Assembly: GCF_008065135.1 (NCBI RefSeq)
Contig: NZ_CP042914.1
Coordinates: 5,437,404-5,501,403 of the forward strand
Origin: Roseimaritima ulvae
GTDB lineage: Bacteria; Planctomycetota; Planctomycetia; Pirellulales; Pirellulaceae
Direction: 5' to 3'
DNA: 64,000 nt
The notes under the pieces are model-generated. The model had not been told where the DNA came from. It ran no database searches and worked only from the letters and a program-made list of their open reading frames with translations. Each line of letters starts with the position of its first letter. Position 1 is the stretch's first letter. Shown piece after piece: positions 30,871 to 44,694 of the stretch. Both the position numbers and the translations under genes were made by a program.

Positions 30871-32786
30871 GCCAGCTCTCCGAATTCCCAGACGCTGCGG
30901 TAGGCGTCTTGGGATTCAAAATACTCCAGCAACGAGGCGTAAAACGGATGATGGGCCAGTGTGGCACTATCGCCGATCATGATCAGCTTGCGTTTGGCTC
31001 GTGTCAGGGCCACGTTGGTGCGTCGGGTGTCGGATAAGAACCCGATCTCGCCACTGTCATTGCTGCGGACCATCGTCAACAACACCACCTCTTTCTCACG
31101 CCCCTGAAAGCCGTCGACCGTGTCGACTTCCAGTCCCGCGATGTCCAAGCGGCCGCGTAGCAAGCGAACCTGTGCCGCATACGGCGCGATGATGCCGATC
31201 TGCGCCGGTTGCACTCCGGCTTCCATCAGTTCCCGCACCAACCGCACCACCAATGTGGCTTCTTTGGGATTTAGTTTGCTCTCGCCATCAGGCTCCAGTT
31301 GCTCTTCATATTCCGCCCCGGCCGTATCGATGAATTCGATCGGCTGAGTTGTCAGCGGCGTTTCGATGACGTTCGGCAAGTCGTGCAGTCGGTGGCTACG
31401 GACCGACACGTCTGCGATCAGGCTGCCTTCATAAAACGTGTCCGATGAAAAGTTCATGATGGCTTCGTGCATGCGGTATTGCACCGTCAAACGACGAAAC
31501 ACCGAGTCGCCTTCGCGCTGAATCAACCGTTGCATCAGAGAATCACGCATGCCGGCCGCGGCCGCTTCGTCACTCAACACCGTTGGGGGCAATTGGCAAT
31601 GGTCGCCGGCAAACACCAATCGCTGAGCTCGCAATACGGCTTGCCAAATGCTAGGCAACGTGCACTGGCAGGCTTCGTCGATGACCACCAGGTCAAACTC
31701 GCGATCGCCCAACAGGTCGTCGTCGATGGTGGTGGTGGTGCAAATCACGTCGGCCCGATCCAGTACCCCGCGAATGATCGAGCGTTCCAAGGAACGAATC
31801 TGACCCCGGAGCTGGCCGGCTTCGGCGAACAGTTCCCGGCGGCGATGATGCGCGTCGCGCCCCCGCGTGCCCCGGGATGCCGCCCGCACCAAGTCTTGCA
31901 CCTCGCGCCGCATGTCGCGAATGACGTCGGTCGAGGGGTCGTTGTCGACCAATTCATCCAGAGTGTGACCACGGAGAGCTTCGAACACGCGAGCCGGATG
32001 CCCGACCCGCAGCACGTTGGGCAGCATCGCCACCAACCGTTCCAGCAGATTGTCGACCGCCGTGTTGCTGGGCGCACAGGCCAGCACGCGATCGCCCTGT
32101 TGGACAGCTTGAAAGATGACTTCGGCCAGCGTGGTGGTTTTGCCGGTGCCGGGAGGTCCATGCAAGATCGCCACGTCTTCGGCTGCCATGGCAAACCGCA
32201 CGGCATCCTGTTGGGGCGGATTGAGGGAACTGAAGAATTCAATCGGGGGCGGATCGCCAAAGCGAAACGGTTGGCTGCCCAACAAGCGATCACGAAGCCG
32301 CCCGCGGTGGCCGCGAGCGGTGCGAGCAGTGGCCATGGCCGCCAGTTGACGCCGACGCGTGGTTTCGTCGGGCGACAGGTCGATGCGATACCAATCGCCT
32401 TCGGGCCATTTTTCCGTCGCGACTTGCAGCGTGTTGGGCTTGCGGCGGCTGACCACTCCGGCCACGCCGTGGTCCGACGCGTCGCTGTTATCCGAGACCA
32501 CCACCGGCGAACCGACTTTCAAGCGGTTCATCGGCAAAGCTTCGCCATCGGGCCTGGCAAAGTCCAACAGCAAGCGGCCGGCCAATCCGGTTTGGTGGTC
32601 CACCAACTGCATTCGCACCAGCGCCTCGCCCGTCTTTTCGACGTCTTTCTGCGAACGGATCAGACGTCGGCGAGCCATCCGCTGGCGTTCGGCAACGGCT
32701 TCCAACTCCAGCCACCGAGCCAGTTCATCGAAGTAAGCGTCGGTCGACACGAAGCGATCTAAAGAGACGTTGGAAGCGGAAGGCAT
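30867..32786 (-). CDS. Superfamily 1 DNA/RNA helicase (UPF1-like)
   Basis: 639 residues. An N-terminal beta-barrel-type region (VRMQLVDHQTGLAGRLLLDF) precedes the helicase core: Walker A GPPGTGKTTTLAE at 210-222, the Walker B region LVVIDEACQCTLPSIW, GDHCQLPPTV, TVQYRMHEAIMNF, and the C-terminal VDTVDGFQGREKEVV and TRRTNVALTRAKRKL. This matches IGHMBP2/UPF1-type 5'-to-3' helicases found in many bacteria. The substrate (RNA or DNA) cannot be told from sequence. It is flanked by repeats on both sides and looks monocistronic. Confidence 0.93.
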   Translation of the reverse strand: MPSASNVSLDRFVSTDAYFDELARWLELEAVAERQRMARRRLIRSQKDVEKTGEALVRMQLVDHQTGLAGRLLLDFARPDGEALPMNRLKVGSPVVVSDNSDASDHGVAGVVSRRKPNTLQVATEKWPEGDWYRIDLSPDETTRRRQLAAMATARTARGHRGRLRDRLLGSQPFRFGDPPPIEFFSSLNPPQQDAVRFAMAAEDVAILHGPPGTGKTTTLAEVIFQAVQQGDRVLACAPSNTAVDNLLERLVAMLPNVLRVGHPARVFEALRGHTLDELVDNDPSTDVIRDMRREVQDLVRAASRGTRGRDAHHRRRELFAEAGQLRGQIRSLERSIIRGVLDRADVICTTTTIDDDLLGDREFDLVVIDEACQCTLPSIWQAVLRAQRLVFAGDHCQLPPTVLSDEAAAAGMRDSLMQRLIQREGDSVFRRLTVQYRMHEAIMNFSSDTFYEGSLIADVSVRSHRLHDLPNVIETPLTTQPIEFIDTAGAEYEEQLEPDGESKLNPKEATLVVRLVRELMEAGVQPAQIGIIAPYAAQVRLLRGRLDIAGLEVDTVDGFQGREKEVVLLTMVRSNDSGEIGFLSDTRRTNVALTRAKRKLIMIGDSATLAHHPFYASLLEYFESQDAYRSVWEFGELA

Positions 32787-33180
32787 GCAGGGCAGTTAGA
32801 CAGAGTGGGGATTGGTCGTTGTTCGCTCCGCGAACACAACGAAACGGTGCAAGCAATAGTGATCGCGCTTCGCAGTCGGGACGAGAGTGGTTTTGTGAGC
32901 GTTGCGTTCGCGGGGGACGTGAAAGGTATTACTGCAGCATTGGACCTTGGGGCCGCTTGCTTCACCCTCCTTTTCAAAGAGGGTCGACCCTTAGGTTTTT
33001 ATAGTTTTTTGCGGCGGCGCGGTCGCCCTCTCCTCGCTGACGCTCGACTCTCCCAGAGGGAGAGTGAAGTGAATCCGTCATTAATACACTTCACGTCCCG
33101 AGCGAACGACGACCTTGCGTTGCGTTCGCGGAGCGAACGACGACTATGCATTCCGTTCGCGGAGCGAACGACGACCATGG
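32787..33180. repeat. Repeat-filled intergenic region with REP1 copies
   Basis: A forward REP1 copy lies at 32813-32840 and inverted copies at 33097-33120 (partial), 33119-33149 and 33150-33180. The last ends directly against the stop codon of the PHA-type gene. The middle (about 32925-32990) is homologous, in reverse, to 43262-43320. A further hairpin-rich segment CTCTCCCAGAGGGAGAG lies at about 33048-33066. No gene is supported. Confidence 0.85.
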
Positions 33181-33483
33181 TTACGCCAGCAGCTCTTTTA
33201 GTTTTTCGCTGATGGTTTCTTGGATCCTGCCTTTGAAGGGCAGGGCGGCCAGCGGGATGTTGCCGTCGATGTCGACTTTTTTATCTTCCACCTTCATGTT
33301 GGATTTGATGTTAAAGCCGTACACGGTGAAGGCCAATGACAACACGTTGCCGTTCCACTCGCTGTTCAAGTTGGTAACCATGCCGGGGTACTTTTGGTCG
33401 ATCGATTGCATCAGCGAATCGACGCGTTGCTTGGCTTCTTCGGCACTCAAGTGGTGCGGGACGGCGGCTTTAAAAGCGGGCAT
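33181..33483 (-). CDS. Polyhydroxyalkanoic-acid-system-like small protein
   Basis: 100 residues. The pattern of an N-terminal HHLSAEEAKQRVDSLMQSID, a central beta-rich part (WNGNVLSLAFTVYGFNIKSN) and a C-terminal ALPFKGRIQETISEKLKELL matches the PHA granule/system family (PF09650-like). Such proteins are small, cytoplasmic and of uncertain function; no PHA synthase gene is visible here, so a link to storage granules is unproven. It is 57 bases downstream of the leuS stop on the same strand, wait order considered: it lies after leuS in the direction of transcription and may be co-transcribed. Confidence 0.8.
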   Translation of the reverse strand: MPAFKAAVPHHLSAEEAKQRVDSLMQSIDQKYPGMVTNLNSEWNGNVLSLAFTVYGFNIKSNMKVEDKKVDIDGNIPLAALPFKGRIQETISEKLKELLA

Positions 33484-33540
33484 TAAGTTCAGTCCTAGTA
33501 GTGGTTGTGCGAATCCGGGGAGGGGAATGCGGGGAAGTGA

Positions 33541-36369
33541 TTATTTGACGACGAAGTTCACCAAGCGGCCGGGGACCACGATGGTCTTGACCACTTGCTT
33601 ACCGTCGATGGCATCCTGAATACGTTCCTGTTCCAGAGCCTGTTGCTGCAAATCGTCTTTGCTGATGTCGGCGGCGACCGTCAACTTGGTGCGGATCTTG
33701 CCATTGACCTGGATGGGAATTTCCACGGTCGATTCCACCAATGCCGCTTCGTCCCATTGCGGCCAGGGTTCGTAAGCCAGCGTGTTGGGGTTGCCCAAAA
33801 TGCTCCACAGCTCTTCGGCGATATGCGGCGCAAACGGCGACAGCAACAGCACAAAGCTCTGGACGGCTTCACGCGGGCGTTGTTTCTGACGGGTGAAGAA
33901 ATTCACGAACTCCATCATCCGCGCGATCGCCGTGTTGAAGCTCAGCGATTCGATGTCTTCGGTAACGCTGCGGATGGTTTTGTGCAGCACGCGGGCCTGA
34001 GCTTCATCGCAGGGCGTATCGACCAGTTCGTCGACCACCCGAATCTCTTCAGCGTCTTGATCGACCACCATTCGCCAAGCTCGATCCAAGAAATTCCGCA
34101 CGCCGCCCACACCTGCCATGTTCCACGGCTTGGTGGCTTCCAGCGGTCCCATGAACATTTCGTACAGCCGCAGACTGTCGGCGCCGTAGTCCTTTACGAC
34201 CACGTCGGGATTCACCACATTGCCGCGACTTTTGGACATTTTGAAGGAGCGACTATCAACGCGAACGTCGGCGTCACTCTTCAAGACCAAAGCGTCGCCC
34301 TTTTTGACCACGTCTTCTTCTTGCACGGATGTCGCTACCACGGCAGTGCCATCGGCGGTCGTCAAACCCTCTTCGCCGCGTCGCACATCGGCCGGCGACA
34401 CAAACTGACCGGCTTCGGTCTGGTAGGTCGTCAATTCGGCTTCGCCCAGGATCATGCCTTGGTTGATCAGTCGCTGGAACGGTTCGTCGCTGCTGACGTG
34501 GCCGCGGTCGTGCAGCACCTTGTGCCAGAACCGCGAATACAGCAGATGCAATACCGCGTGTTCGGCACCGCCCACGTACAGGTCGACTGGCATCCAGGCC
34601 TTTTCTTTTTCCGGGTCGATCAAGCACTGCTCATTGGCCGGATCGATGTACCGCAAGAAGTACCAGCAGGAACCGGCCCACTGCGGCATGGTGTTGGTTT
34701 CGCGTTTGTAACGCCGGCCATCCAGTTCCACGATCGCCCAGTCGTCCGAGGCTTTTTCCAGCATCGGTTCGGGTCGGCCGTGAGGCCGGAAGTCGTCCAG
34801 TTCGGGCAAGGGCACGGGCAACGATTCGATTGGCACCGGACGTTTCAATCCGGTCTGCTGGCCGTCTTCGTCGATCTCGTGCAGGATCGGGAAGGGTTCG
34901 CCCCAGAACCGTTGGCGGCTGAACAACCAGTCACGCAACTTGTAGTTGACCGCCGACTTGCCCAGCCCGTCGGCTTCCAGTGATTCGGTAATCGCGGCTT
35001 TAACCTGATCCGTTTCCTGTCCCGTGTAGGCGTCGCTGTTGATCGCTCGTCCCGTACCGGCAAAACAAGCTTTGCCGGCCAGCACCTCGTCGCGGCCTTG
35101 CATGTCTGCGGGTGGATCGACGACGGGGATCACCGGAATATCGAATTGCTGAGCGAATTCGAAGTCGCGTTCGTCGTGCGCGGGAACCGCCATGATCGCC
35201 CCGGTGCCGTAGCTGGCCATCACGTAGTCGGCGATCCAGACGGGCACCTGAGCTCCGTTGACCGGGTTGGTGGCGTAGCTGCCGCTGAATACACCGGTTT
35301 TCTGTTTGTCGCCTTGCGTGCGTTCGCGTTCGCTTTTGAAGGCCGCCTTTTCGCAGTACTCCTTCACCGCCGCGGCGGCCTCGTCGGTCGTCAACCGCGA
35401 TACGGCCGGATGTTCCGGAGCGACCACCATATAGGTCGCTCCGTACAGCGTATCGGGCCGAGTCGTATAGACCCGCAGGGCGTCGGCGGTGGGTTCGTCC
35501 GAAAAACCTTGTTGGCTGCGTTGCTGTTTCCAGGCTTCAAATTCGTCGGCCGGTCCGATATAGAAATCGACTTCGGCGCCGGTGCTGCGACCGATCCAGT
35601 CCTGTTGCAAAGTCTTGATGCCGGCCGGCCAGTTCAAATCGTCCAAGCCGGACAACAGGCGTTCAGCGTAGGCCGTGATCCGCAGCATCCACTGCCGCAG
35701 GGGAAGGCGGCGTACGGGGTGCCCGCCGCGTTCGCTTTTGCCATCGATGACTTCTTCATTGGCCAACACGGTGCCCAGGGCGTCGCACCAGTTGACCGGA
35801 GCTTCGGTTTCGTAAGCCAACCGCCACTGAGCTCGATAGGCTTCCACGGCCGCTTCGTCATCGGCATCGATGTCGGCGGGAATCGGCAATTCGCTGATCG
35901 GGCGACCGCGATTTTGTTCGGGGTCGAACCAAGTGTCGTAGAGGACGATAAAAATCCACTGGGTCCAACGCACGTAGCCCGGGTCGGTCGTCGACACGAC
36001 GCGGTCCCAGTCATAGCTGAACCCCAGCATTTTCAGCTGGCGTGTGAATTCGGAGATATTCCGTTCGGTCTGAATTCGCGGGTGTTCGCCGGTTTTGATC
36101 GCGTGTTCTTCGGCCGGCAACCCAAAAGCGTCGAAGCCCATCGGATGCAGCACCGCTTCGCCCCGCATGCGAGCAAAACGGGAAACGATATCGGTAGCCG
36201 TGTAGCCTTCGGGGTGGCCGACGTGCAAGCCTTCGCCGCTGGGGTAGGGAAACATGTCCAGCACGTACCGTTTGGCCGCGGCCGGTTTGTCGGGAGTCGC
36301 AAAGGTGCGATTCTGCTCCCAGAACGTCTGCCAGCGGGGTTCAATTTCGGCGGGTTTATAGCGAGGCAT
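33541..36369 (-). CDS. leuS: Leucyl-tRNA synthetase
   Basis: 942 residues, a class I synthetase. The HIGH motif is HVGH at 49-52 ([16 protein letters not shown]), the KMSKS loop is [14 protein letters not shown] near residue 709, and the editing domain lies between them ([20 protein letters not shown]). C-terminal anticodon-binding and tRNA-binding domains follow, ending with [13 protein letters not shown] and [17 protein letters not shown]. It charges tRNA-Leu in the cytoplasm. It is longer than E. coli LeuS (860), largely through inserts such as one before the KMSKS loop (about 640-700). It diverges from map. Confidence 0.97.
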   Translation of the reverse strand: MPRYKPAEIEPRWQTFWEQNRTFATPDKPAAAKRYVLDMFPYPSGEGLHVGHPEGYTATDIVSRFARMRGEAVLHPMGFDAFGLPAEEHAIKTGEHPRIQTERNISEFTRQLKMLGFSYDWDRVVSTTDPGYVRWTQWIFIVLYDTWFDPEQNRGRPISELPIPADIDADDEAAVEAYRAQWRLAYETEAPVNWCDALGTVLANEEVIDGKSERGGHPVRRLPLRQWMLRITAYAERLLSGLDDLNWPAGIKTLQQDWIGRSTGAEVDFYIGPADEFEAWKQQRSQQGFSDEPTADALRVYTTRPDTLYGATYMVVAPEHPAVSRLTTDEAAAAVKEYCEKAAFKSERERTQGDKQKTGVFSGSYATNPVNGAQVPVWIADYVMASYGTGAIMAVPAHDERDFEFAQQFDIPVIPVVDPPADMQGRDEVLAGKACFAGTGRAINSDAYTGQETDQVKAAITESLEADGLGKSAVNYKLRDWLFSRQRFWGEPFPILHEIDEDGQQTGLKRPVPIESLPVPLPELDDFRPHGRPEPMLEKASDDWAIVELDGRRYKRETNTMPQWAGSCWYFLRYIDPANEQCLIDPEKEKAWMPVDLYVGGAEHAVLHLLYSRFWHKVLHDRGHVSSDEPFQRLINQGMILGEAELTTYQTEAGQFVSPADVRRGEEGLTTADGTAVVATSVQEEDVVKKGDALVLKSDADVRVDSRSFKMSKSRGNVVNPDVVVKDYGADSLRLYEMFMGPLEATKPWNMAGVGGVRNFLDRAWRMVVDQDAEEIRVVDELVDTPCDEAQARVLHKTIRSVTEDIESLSFNTAIARMMEFVNFFTRQKQRPREAVQSFVLLLSPFAPHIAEELWSILGNPNTLAYEPWPQWDEAALVESTVEIPIQVNGKIRTKLTVAADISKDDLQQQALEQERIQDAIDGKQVVKTIVVPGRLVNFVVK

Positions 36370-36511
36370 AGGTCGTCGATGAATAAGGAGTTAGAATTGG
36401 CCGGTATTTTAATGCGACAATCGCGTTTCGGGCAGCCGCCACACAGATGGTTCTAGTTCGGCGATTCCATGCTAAAATCGTCGTTCCACTGAAACGTTGC
36501 AAAGGACCCGA

Positions 36512-37312
36512 ATGCTCAGAAAACGTAACAAACTGCAATTGACCGCCGCGCAACGCGATTCGATGCGGGCGGCTGGTCGATTTAACGCGGAACTTTTGGA
36601 CCATATCCGCCCCCATGTAAAGGCCGGGGTGACCACCGCCTCGATCGACGACCGCGTTCGCCAGTACACGCTCGACCACGGCCATCGCGCGGCCACGCTG
36701 GGCTATCAGGGCTTCCCCAAATCCTGCTGCACAAGCATCAACGATGTGATTTGCCACGGGATTCCCAACGAATACGTGCTCAAAGATGGCGATATCGTGA
36801 ATGTGGACCTGACATCGGTCGTCGATGGCTGGTTCGGGGACCAAAGCGAAACGTTTCTGATCGGCGAGGTTTCCGACGAAGCCCGAGCCGTCACGCAGTG
36901 CTCGTTCGACTGCCTGTATTTGGCGATCGAAGCCCTTACGCCCGGCTGCCGGGTTAGCACGATCGGCGAAACGGTGGTCCGCGAAGCTCACGGCCGGGGA
37001 TTCAGCGTGGTCCGCGAATACGTCGGCCACGGACTGGGGCGAGCCTTTCACCAGGACCCCTCGATCCCCCATTTCCCCAACCGACAAAGCCGCGTCGACC
37101 GCCTGCTGCCGGGCATGTGTTTTACCGTCGAACCGATGATCAATGCCGGCACCCGCTACGCCAAACCGGTCGATAAAGCCGATGGCTGGACCGTCCGCAC
37201 CAAAGACGGGAAGTTGTCGGCCCAATTCGAACACACCGTGCTGATGACCGAAGAAGGCCCCGAAATCTTAACTTTGACCGAAGACGGACCCCGCCGCGGG
37301 CATCGGTTTTAG
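36512..37312 (+). CDS. map: Methionine aminopeptidase, type I
   Basis: 266 residues from the ATG at 36512, preceded by AAAGGA 5 bases upstream. Metal ligands are D99 and D110 ([20 protein letters not shown]), H173 ([12 protein letters not shown]), E207 ([12 protein letters not shown]) and E240 ([16 protein letters not shown]); H82 (VICHGIPNE) is the substrate-contacting His. It removes the initiator Met from nascent proteins. It diverges from leuS, whose start lies 142 bases away. The N-terminus has a short basic extension and no zinc-finger domain. Confidence 0.96.
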   Translation: MLRKRNKLQLTAAQRDSMRAAGRFNAELLDHIRPHVKAGVTTASIDDRVRQYTLDHGHRAATLGYQGFPKSCCTSINDVICHGIPNEYVLKDGDIVNVDLTSVVDGWFGDQSETFLIGEVSDEARAVTQCSFDCLYLAIEALTPGCRVSTIGETVVREAHGRGFSVVREYVGHGLGRAFHQDPSIPHFPNRQSRVDRLLPGMCFTVEPMINAGTRYAKPVDKADGWTVRTKDGKLSAQFEHTVLMTEEGPEILTLTEDGPRRGHRF

Positions 37313-37496
37313 GCGGCCAGGCAGCCGATTGACAATTGTCGCGGCCCCTCTAGGCTAGTACTCCCGTAACCGATCGCGCCGTAGCCGATCTCGCCAGAGA
37401 TTGGACAGCGCGAGGGCTGAGCCTCCAAAGTCTGGCGACTTCGGCTACGCTGGCGACTTCGGCTACGAACGATCCCCCCCACAACAGCACAATCCC
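37313..37496. repeat. REP2 copies between map and cimA leader
   Basis: A forward copy (CGTAGCCGATCTCGCCAGAG, 37380-37404), an inverted copy (CCAAAGTCTGGCGACTTCGG, 37425-37449) and a partial inverted copy (37451-37467). REP2 forms a stem CCGAAGTC/GACTTCGG; other copies lie at 43394, 46884, 46932, 48009, 48044 and 48085. Confidence 0.85.
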
Positions 37497-37562
37497 ATGA
37501 CGTTACTCGCCCCCCACTTGATTATTAAGGTCGCCTCGAGCGGCCGCATTAGGGGACGATGA
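37497..37562 (+). CDS. Possible leader peptide rich in branched-chain residues
   Basis: A 21-codon ORF, starting ATG at 37497 and ending TGA at 37562, contains LLAPHLIIKV, with seven Leu/Ile/Val codons in 21. It lies 105 bases before a strong terminator hairpin and 198 bases before citramalate synthase, the first step of the alternative isoleucine pathway, so it has the layout of a ribosome-mediated attenuator. Against it: no ribosome-binding site is visible, and I could not draw a convincing antiterminator. A second tiny ORF (MTFWKENG) overlaps its stop. Confidence 0.35.
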   Translation: MTLLAPHLIIKVASSGRIRGR

Positions 37563-37666
37563 CGTTCTGGAAAGAGAACGGCTGAGCGTCGAACAGACAT
37601 TTTTCGCAGTGCGAAGGTGGCTTTTCCGACCGCCAGCCAAGCAAAATCCGGCAAAACCCAGCATCG

Positions 37667-37701
37667 AAACCTCCGCGGCTTAGTGGCCTCGGGGGTTTTT
37701 T
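37667..37701 (+). terminator. Strong intrinsic terminator (attenuator candidate) before cimA
   Basis: The 13-base arms AAACCTCCGCGGC (37667-37679) and GCCTCGGGGGTTT (37686-37698) pair with one mismatch and one G-T, around a 6-base loop. A run of six T follows at 37696-37701, overlapping the right arm. It lies 59 bases upstream of the cimA ATG on the same strand and 350 bases after map, which is too far for a simple map terminator, so regulated readthrough into cimA is the more interesting reading. Confidence 0.7.
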
Positions 37702-37760
37702 CGTTTTATGGCACAATAACGCCCCGACGGGCTCCCTCCCTTTTATTCTTGTTGCGACCC

Positions 37761-39368
<1,608 letters not shown>

Positions 39369-39388
39369 AATCTGAAAGATGGAATTTG

Positions 39389-39476
39389 AACCACGAAATA
39401 CACGAATGTCACGAAAGCTAAGGCCTGCTCCGTAAGCCCTATCCTATTTCGTGTGCTTCGTGTTTTTCGTGGTTGG
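39389..39476. repeat. Imperfect inverted repeat between cimA and valS
   Basis: AACCACGAAATACACGAATG (from 39389) faces TTCGTGTGCTTCGTG...TTTTCGTGGTT (to about 39474). Each arm is itself built from several CACGAAA units. Such CACGAA-rich inverted repeats look like a dispersed element; here one lies in the probable cimA-valS transcript. Just before it, CTGAAATCTGAAA (39366-39378) matches the first variant of the 23521 heptamer array. Confidence 0.65.
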
Positions 39477-39544
39477 CCGACTGTCCCATACTTTTGACCG
39501 ATTACCGACTCACTTTTTCCACAACCACCCCACCTCATCCTGTC

Positions 39545-42634
<3,090 letters not shown>

Positions 42635-43509
42635 TCGGCAGATTTCGTCGGCGAACTCGCGGGACGTGAGATTTATAAACGGCGAGAGGTTCTGCAACTC
42701 GGGCGGAGTTTCTAGCTGCGGGGGACGCCAATTGTGTTACTGACGGATTCACTTTACTCTCCCAGAGGACGTGCAATAAGTTGCGTGTTTCAGGCGAGCT
42801 ATTCTCAGCCGCGGAGCGGCGGCAGCATAAAGCCTAGGGCGCGAGCCCTAGGAATTGGGCGAGGCGAGCATCCAAAGCTGCGGAGCAGCGACAGCGAAAA
42901 CGGCCTTGCTATCGCTGCTCTGCAGCTTTTCGTGTGACTTGATACCGAGTCCTGGGGCTCGCGCCCCAGGCTTTATGCGATCGCTGCGACCACCGCCGGA
43001 AAAGACGCGACGATAATCTGGCTCCCCTCTCCCCCAAGCAAGCTTGCGGTGGTGCAGTGGATATCGAATAGACAGCCAGCTCTCCCCATCTCTTCGCGTT
43101 GTTTCCCGGAGCTTGCTTGGGGGAGAGGGGGGCCCGATTTTGCCCGTTTCTTTCCGGTGGTGGCGCTGCGCTGACCACCGGCTATTATCTGAAATTCCCT
43201 CCGGGAATAGGGGGGAAACGTTACCGCGTCATTGTCGACTGCCGCGGCTCGTAGGATGCGCCCCTTGAAAAGGAGGGTGAAGAAATAGCCCCCAAGGTCT
43301 GACGCTGCAGTAATATAATCGACGTCCCGAGCAGCGATCGCAATGCTTATTTCATCGAACGTCCTCCAGAGTTTGGGGGTTCCGTGGCGCCGTCCAAAGT
43401 CTGGCGACTTCGGCTACGGCTGTTCCCCTGCGTGCAAAATTTTTCGGATTTCGGCGGACCGGCTATAGTGGAGGCTGTTCAATACGCTTGCCACCGCCGG
43501 AGTTTCCTG
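42635..43509. other. Long intergenic region with several inverted repeats
   Basis: No gene is supported over about 870 bases. Visible structure: AAGCCTAGGGCGCGAGCCCT (42832 on) and its inverse near 42950; CTCCCCCAAGCAAGCTT (about 43028) facing GAGCTTGCTTGGGGGAG (about 43110-43130); AAAGCTGCGGAGCAGCG (about 42874) with a partner near 42913; the 43262-43320 segment homologous to 32925-32990 reversed; and a REP2 copy at 43394-43418 directly before the TPR gene. The TPR gene's promoter should lie near 43320-43500 but is not identifiable. Confidence 0.7.
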
Positions 43510-44517
43510 ATGCGACGAATGCTTCTGACGTTCTGCCTTCTCAGCCTGCTGCCGGTTACGTATGCGGTGGCCTGTTTGTGGGACTCGGAAACGCTGGAGC
43601 AGGAACGCAACAAATTTCCGGGAACGCTGGAAGTCATCACCGGCAATTTCCCCAGGCACTCCCCGGCGTTTTATCAGTGGCGGCTGGACGACCGGCTGAA
43701 CAAGCTGGCTAACGACCCGGATAATGACCGCTGGCTGGACGATGTGGCCGTGTCGTATGAAAAGCTGGGGCGGCACAGCGAAGCGATCGAAGTTGCCGAG
43801 TCGCAGCTGCAGCGAAATCCGGATCGCTACGAAACGCTGGCCAACCTGGCCACGTTTCTAATTCATGACGGCCAATGGGAAGCCGGTTTGCGGTACATCG
43901 ACCGGGCGTTGGAAGTTAATCCGGACGCCCACTTCGGGCGCGAACGGTATCAACGCCTGCTAGTGCAGTACCTGCTGCAGAACTTTCCGGACGGGCAAGT
44001 CGAATACCCGCTAGCGGCCGGCGATCGGATCGACTTCCCCACGTTTTTGGTAAACGACCAGCCGCCGGGCGAAGACGGACAACCGCCGAAGCTATCGATC
44101 GAACAGCGTCAGGCGGCGGTCCAAGGCGTGGTGGGAATGATGCGGTTTTCGCAACACGACCATCCCGTATTGTTGGAAGTCCTGGGGCAATTGCTGACCG
44201 AAACCTATCGCCCCAAAGTCGACGCCAAACAGTTGGCCGCCCGCTGTTACCTGCTGCTCGCCGACAGCGCTGCTTCGCCGGCGACCCAAGCGGCTTACGA
44301 ACAGTTGGCCAAAAAATCGCTGAACCTGCAAGCCACCCACAAATCCGGCTCGGAGGGACAGATGGGCCTACGAGCGGTTCGGCGGGAACTCAGCGGCGAA
44401 TTAGCTGCGGCGAAGAAACGTTACAACAGCATCGTGCTGAAGGAAAAACGCTGGATCGCCAGCGGCGTGGATGTGGAAGCCGCCTACCGGCAGTACGTCA
44501 ATTCCGTTCAGTGGTGA
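43510..44517 (+). CDS. Exported TPR protein, conserved planctomycete-type family
   Basis: 335 residues from the ATG at 43510 with GGAG nearby upstream; the longer frame begins inside REP2 sequence. A signal peptide (MRRMLLTFCLLSLLPVTYAVA) is followed by CLWDSETLEQERNKFPGTLE, whose Cys directly after the hydrophobic stretch might be a lipobox Cys or simply the first mature residue. Tetratricopeptide-like repeats cover about residues 65-160 (DVAVSYEKLGRHSEAIEVAE and LATFLIHDGQWEAGLRYIDR), and a C-terminal part is less clear. I do not know its function. It leads a same-strand run with the VIT-VWA, rhombosortase-like and giant MG/TED genes. Confidence 0.85.
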   Translation: MRRMLLTFCLLSLLPVTYAVACLWDSETLEQERNKFPGTLEVITGNFPRHSPAFYQWRLDDRLNKLANDPDNDRWLDDVAVSYEKLGRHSEAIEVAESQLQRNPDRYETLANLATFLIHDGQWEAGLRYIDRALEVNPDAHFGRERYQRLLVQYLLQNFPDGQVEYPLAAGDRIDFPTFLVNDQPPGEDGQPPKLSIEQRQAAVQGVVGMMRFSQHDHPVLLEVLGQLLTETYRPKVDAKQLAARCYLLLADSAASPATQAAYEQLAKKSLNLQATHKSGSEGQMGLRAVRRELSGELAAAKKRYNSIVLKEKRWIASGVDVEAAYRQYVNSVQW

Positions 44518-44694
44518 AGTGGTAGGCTCGGCCGGTAGGCGCCAGTTGTGCGTTCCCCTGGGCCAACGACTGAAGACTAACCACCAAGCCCACAAACCCG
44601 AGTCTTACGCGCATCCCTCGCTTCCTTGAGGGCTCCCTGTCTTTAGCGGCCAAACGCTTGGTCGCGTTTCTCACTCAGGACAGGGAGTTTTGTC
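44518..44694. other. Short intergenic region before the VIT-VWA gene
   Basis: It contains a small hairpin CCCTC (44615-44619)/GAGGG (44628-44632) and ends in CAGGGAG 7 bases before the ATG at 44695, a clear ribosome-binding site. Confidence 0.6.

Noticed and set aside
37605-37650. T-box riboswitch before cimA (GCGAAGGTGGC resembles the T-box sequence)
   Set aside because: Only part of the AGGGTGGNACCGCG consensus is present, no stem I or specifier loop was recognised, and T-boxes are not expected in planctomycetes.
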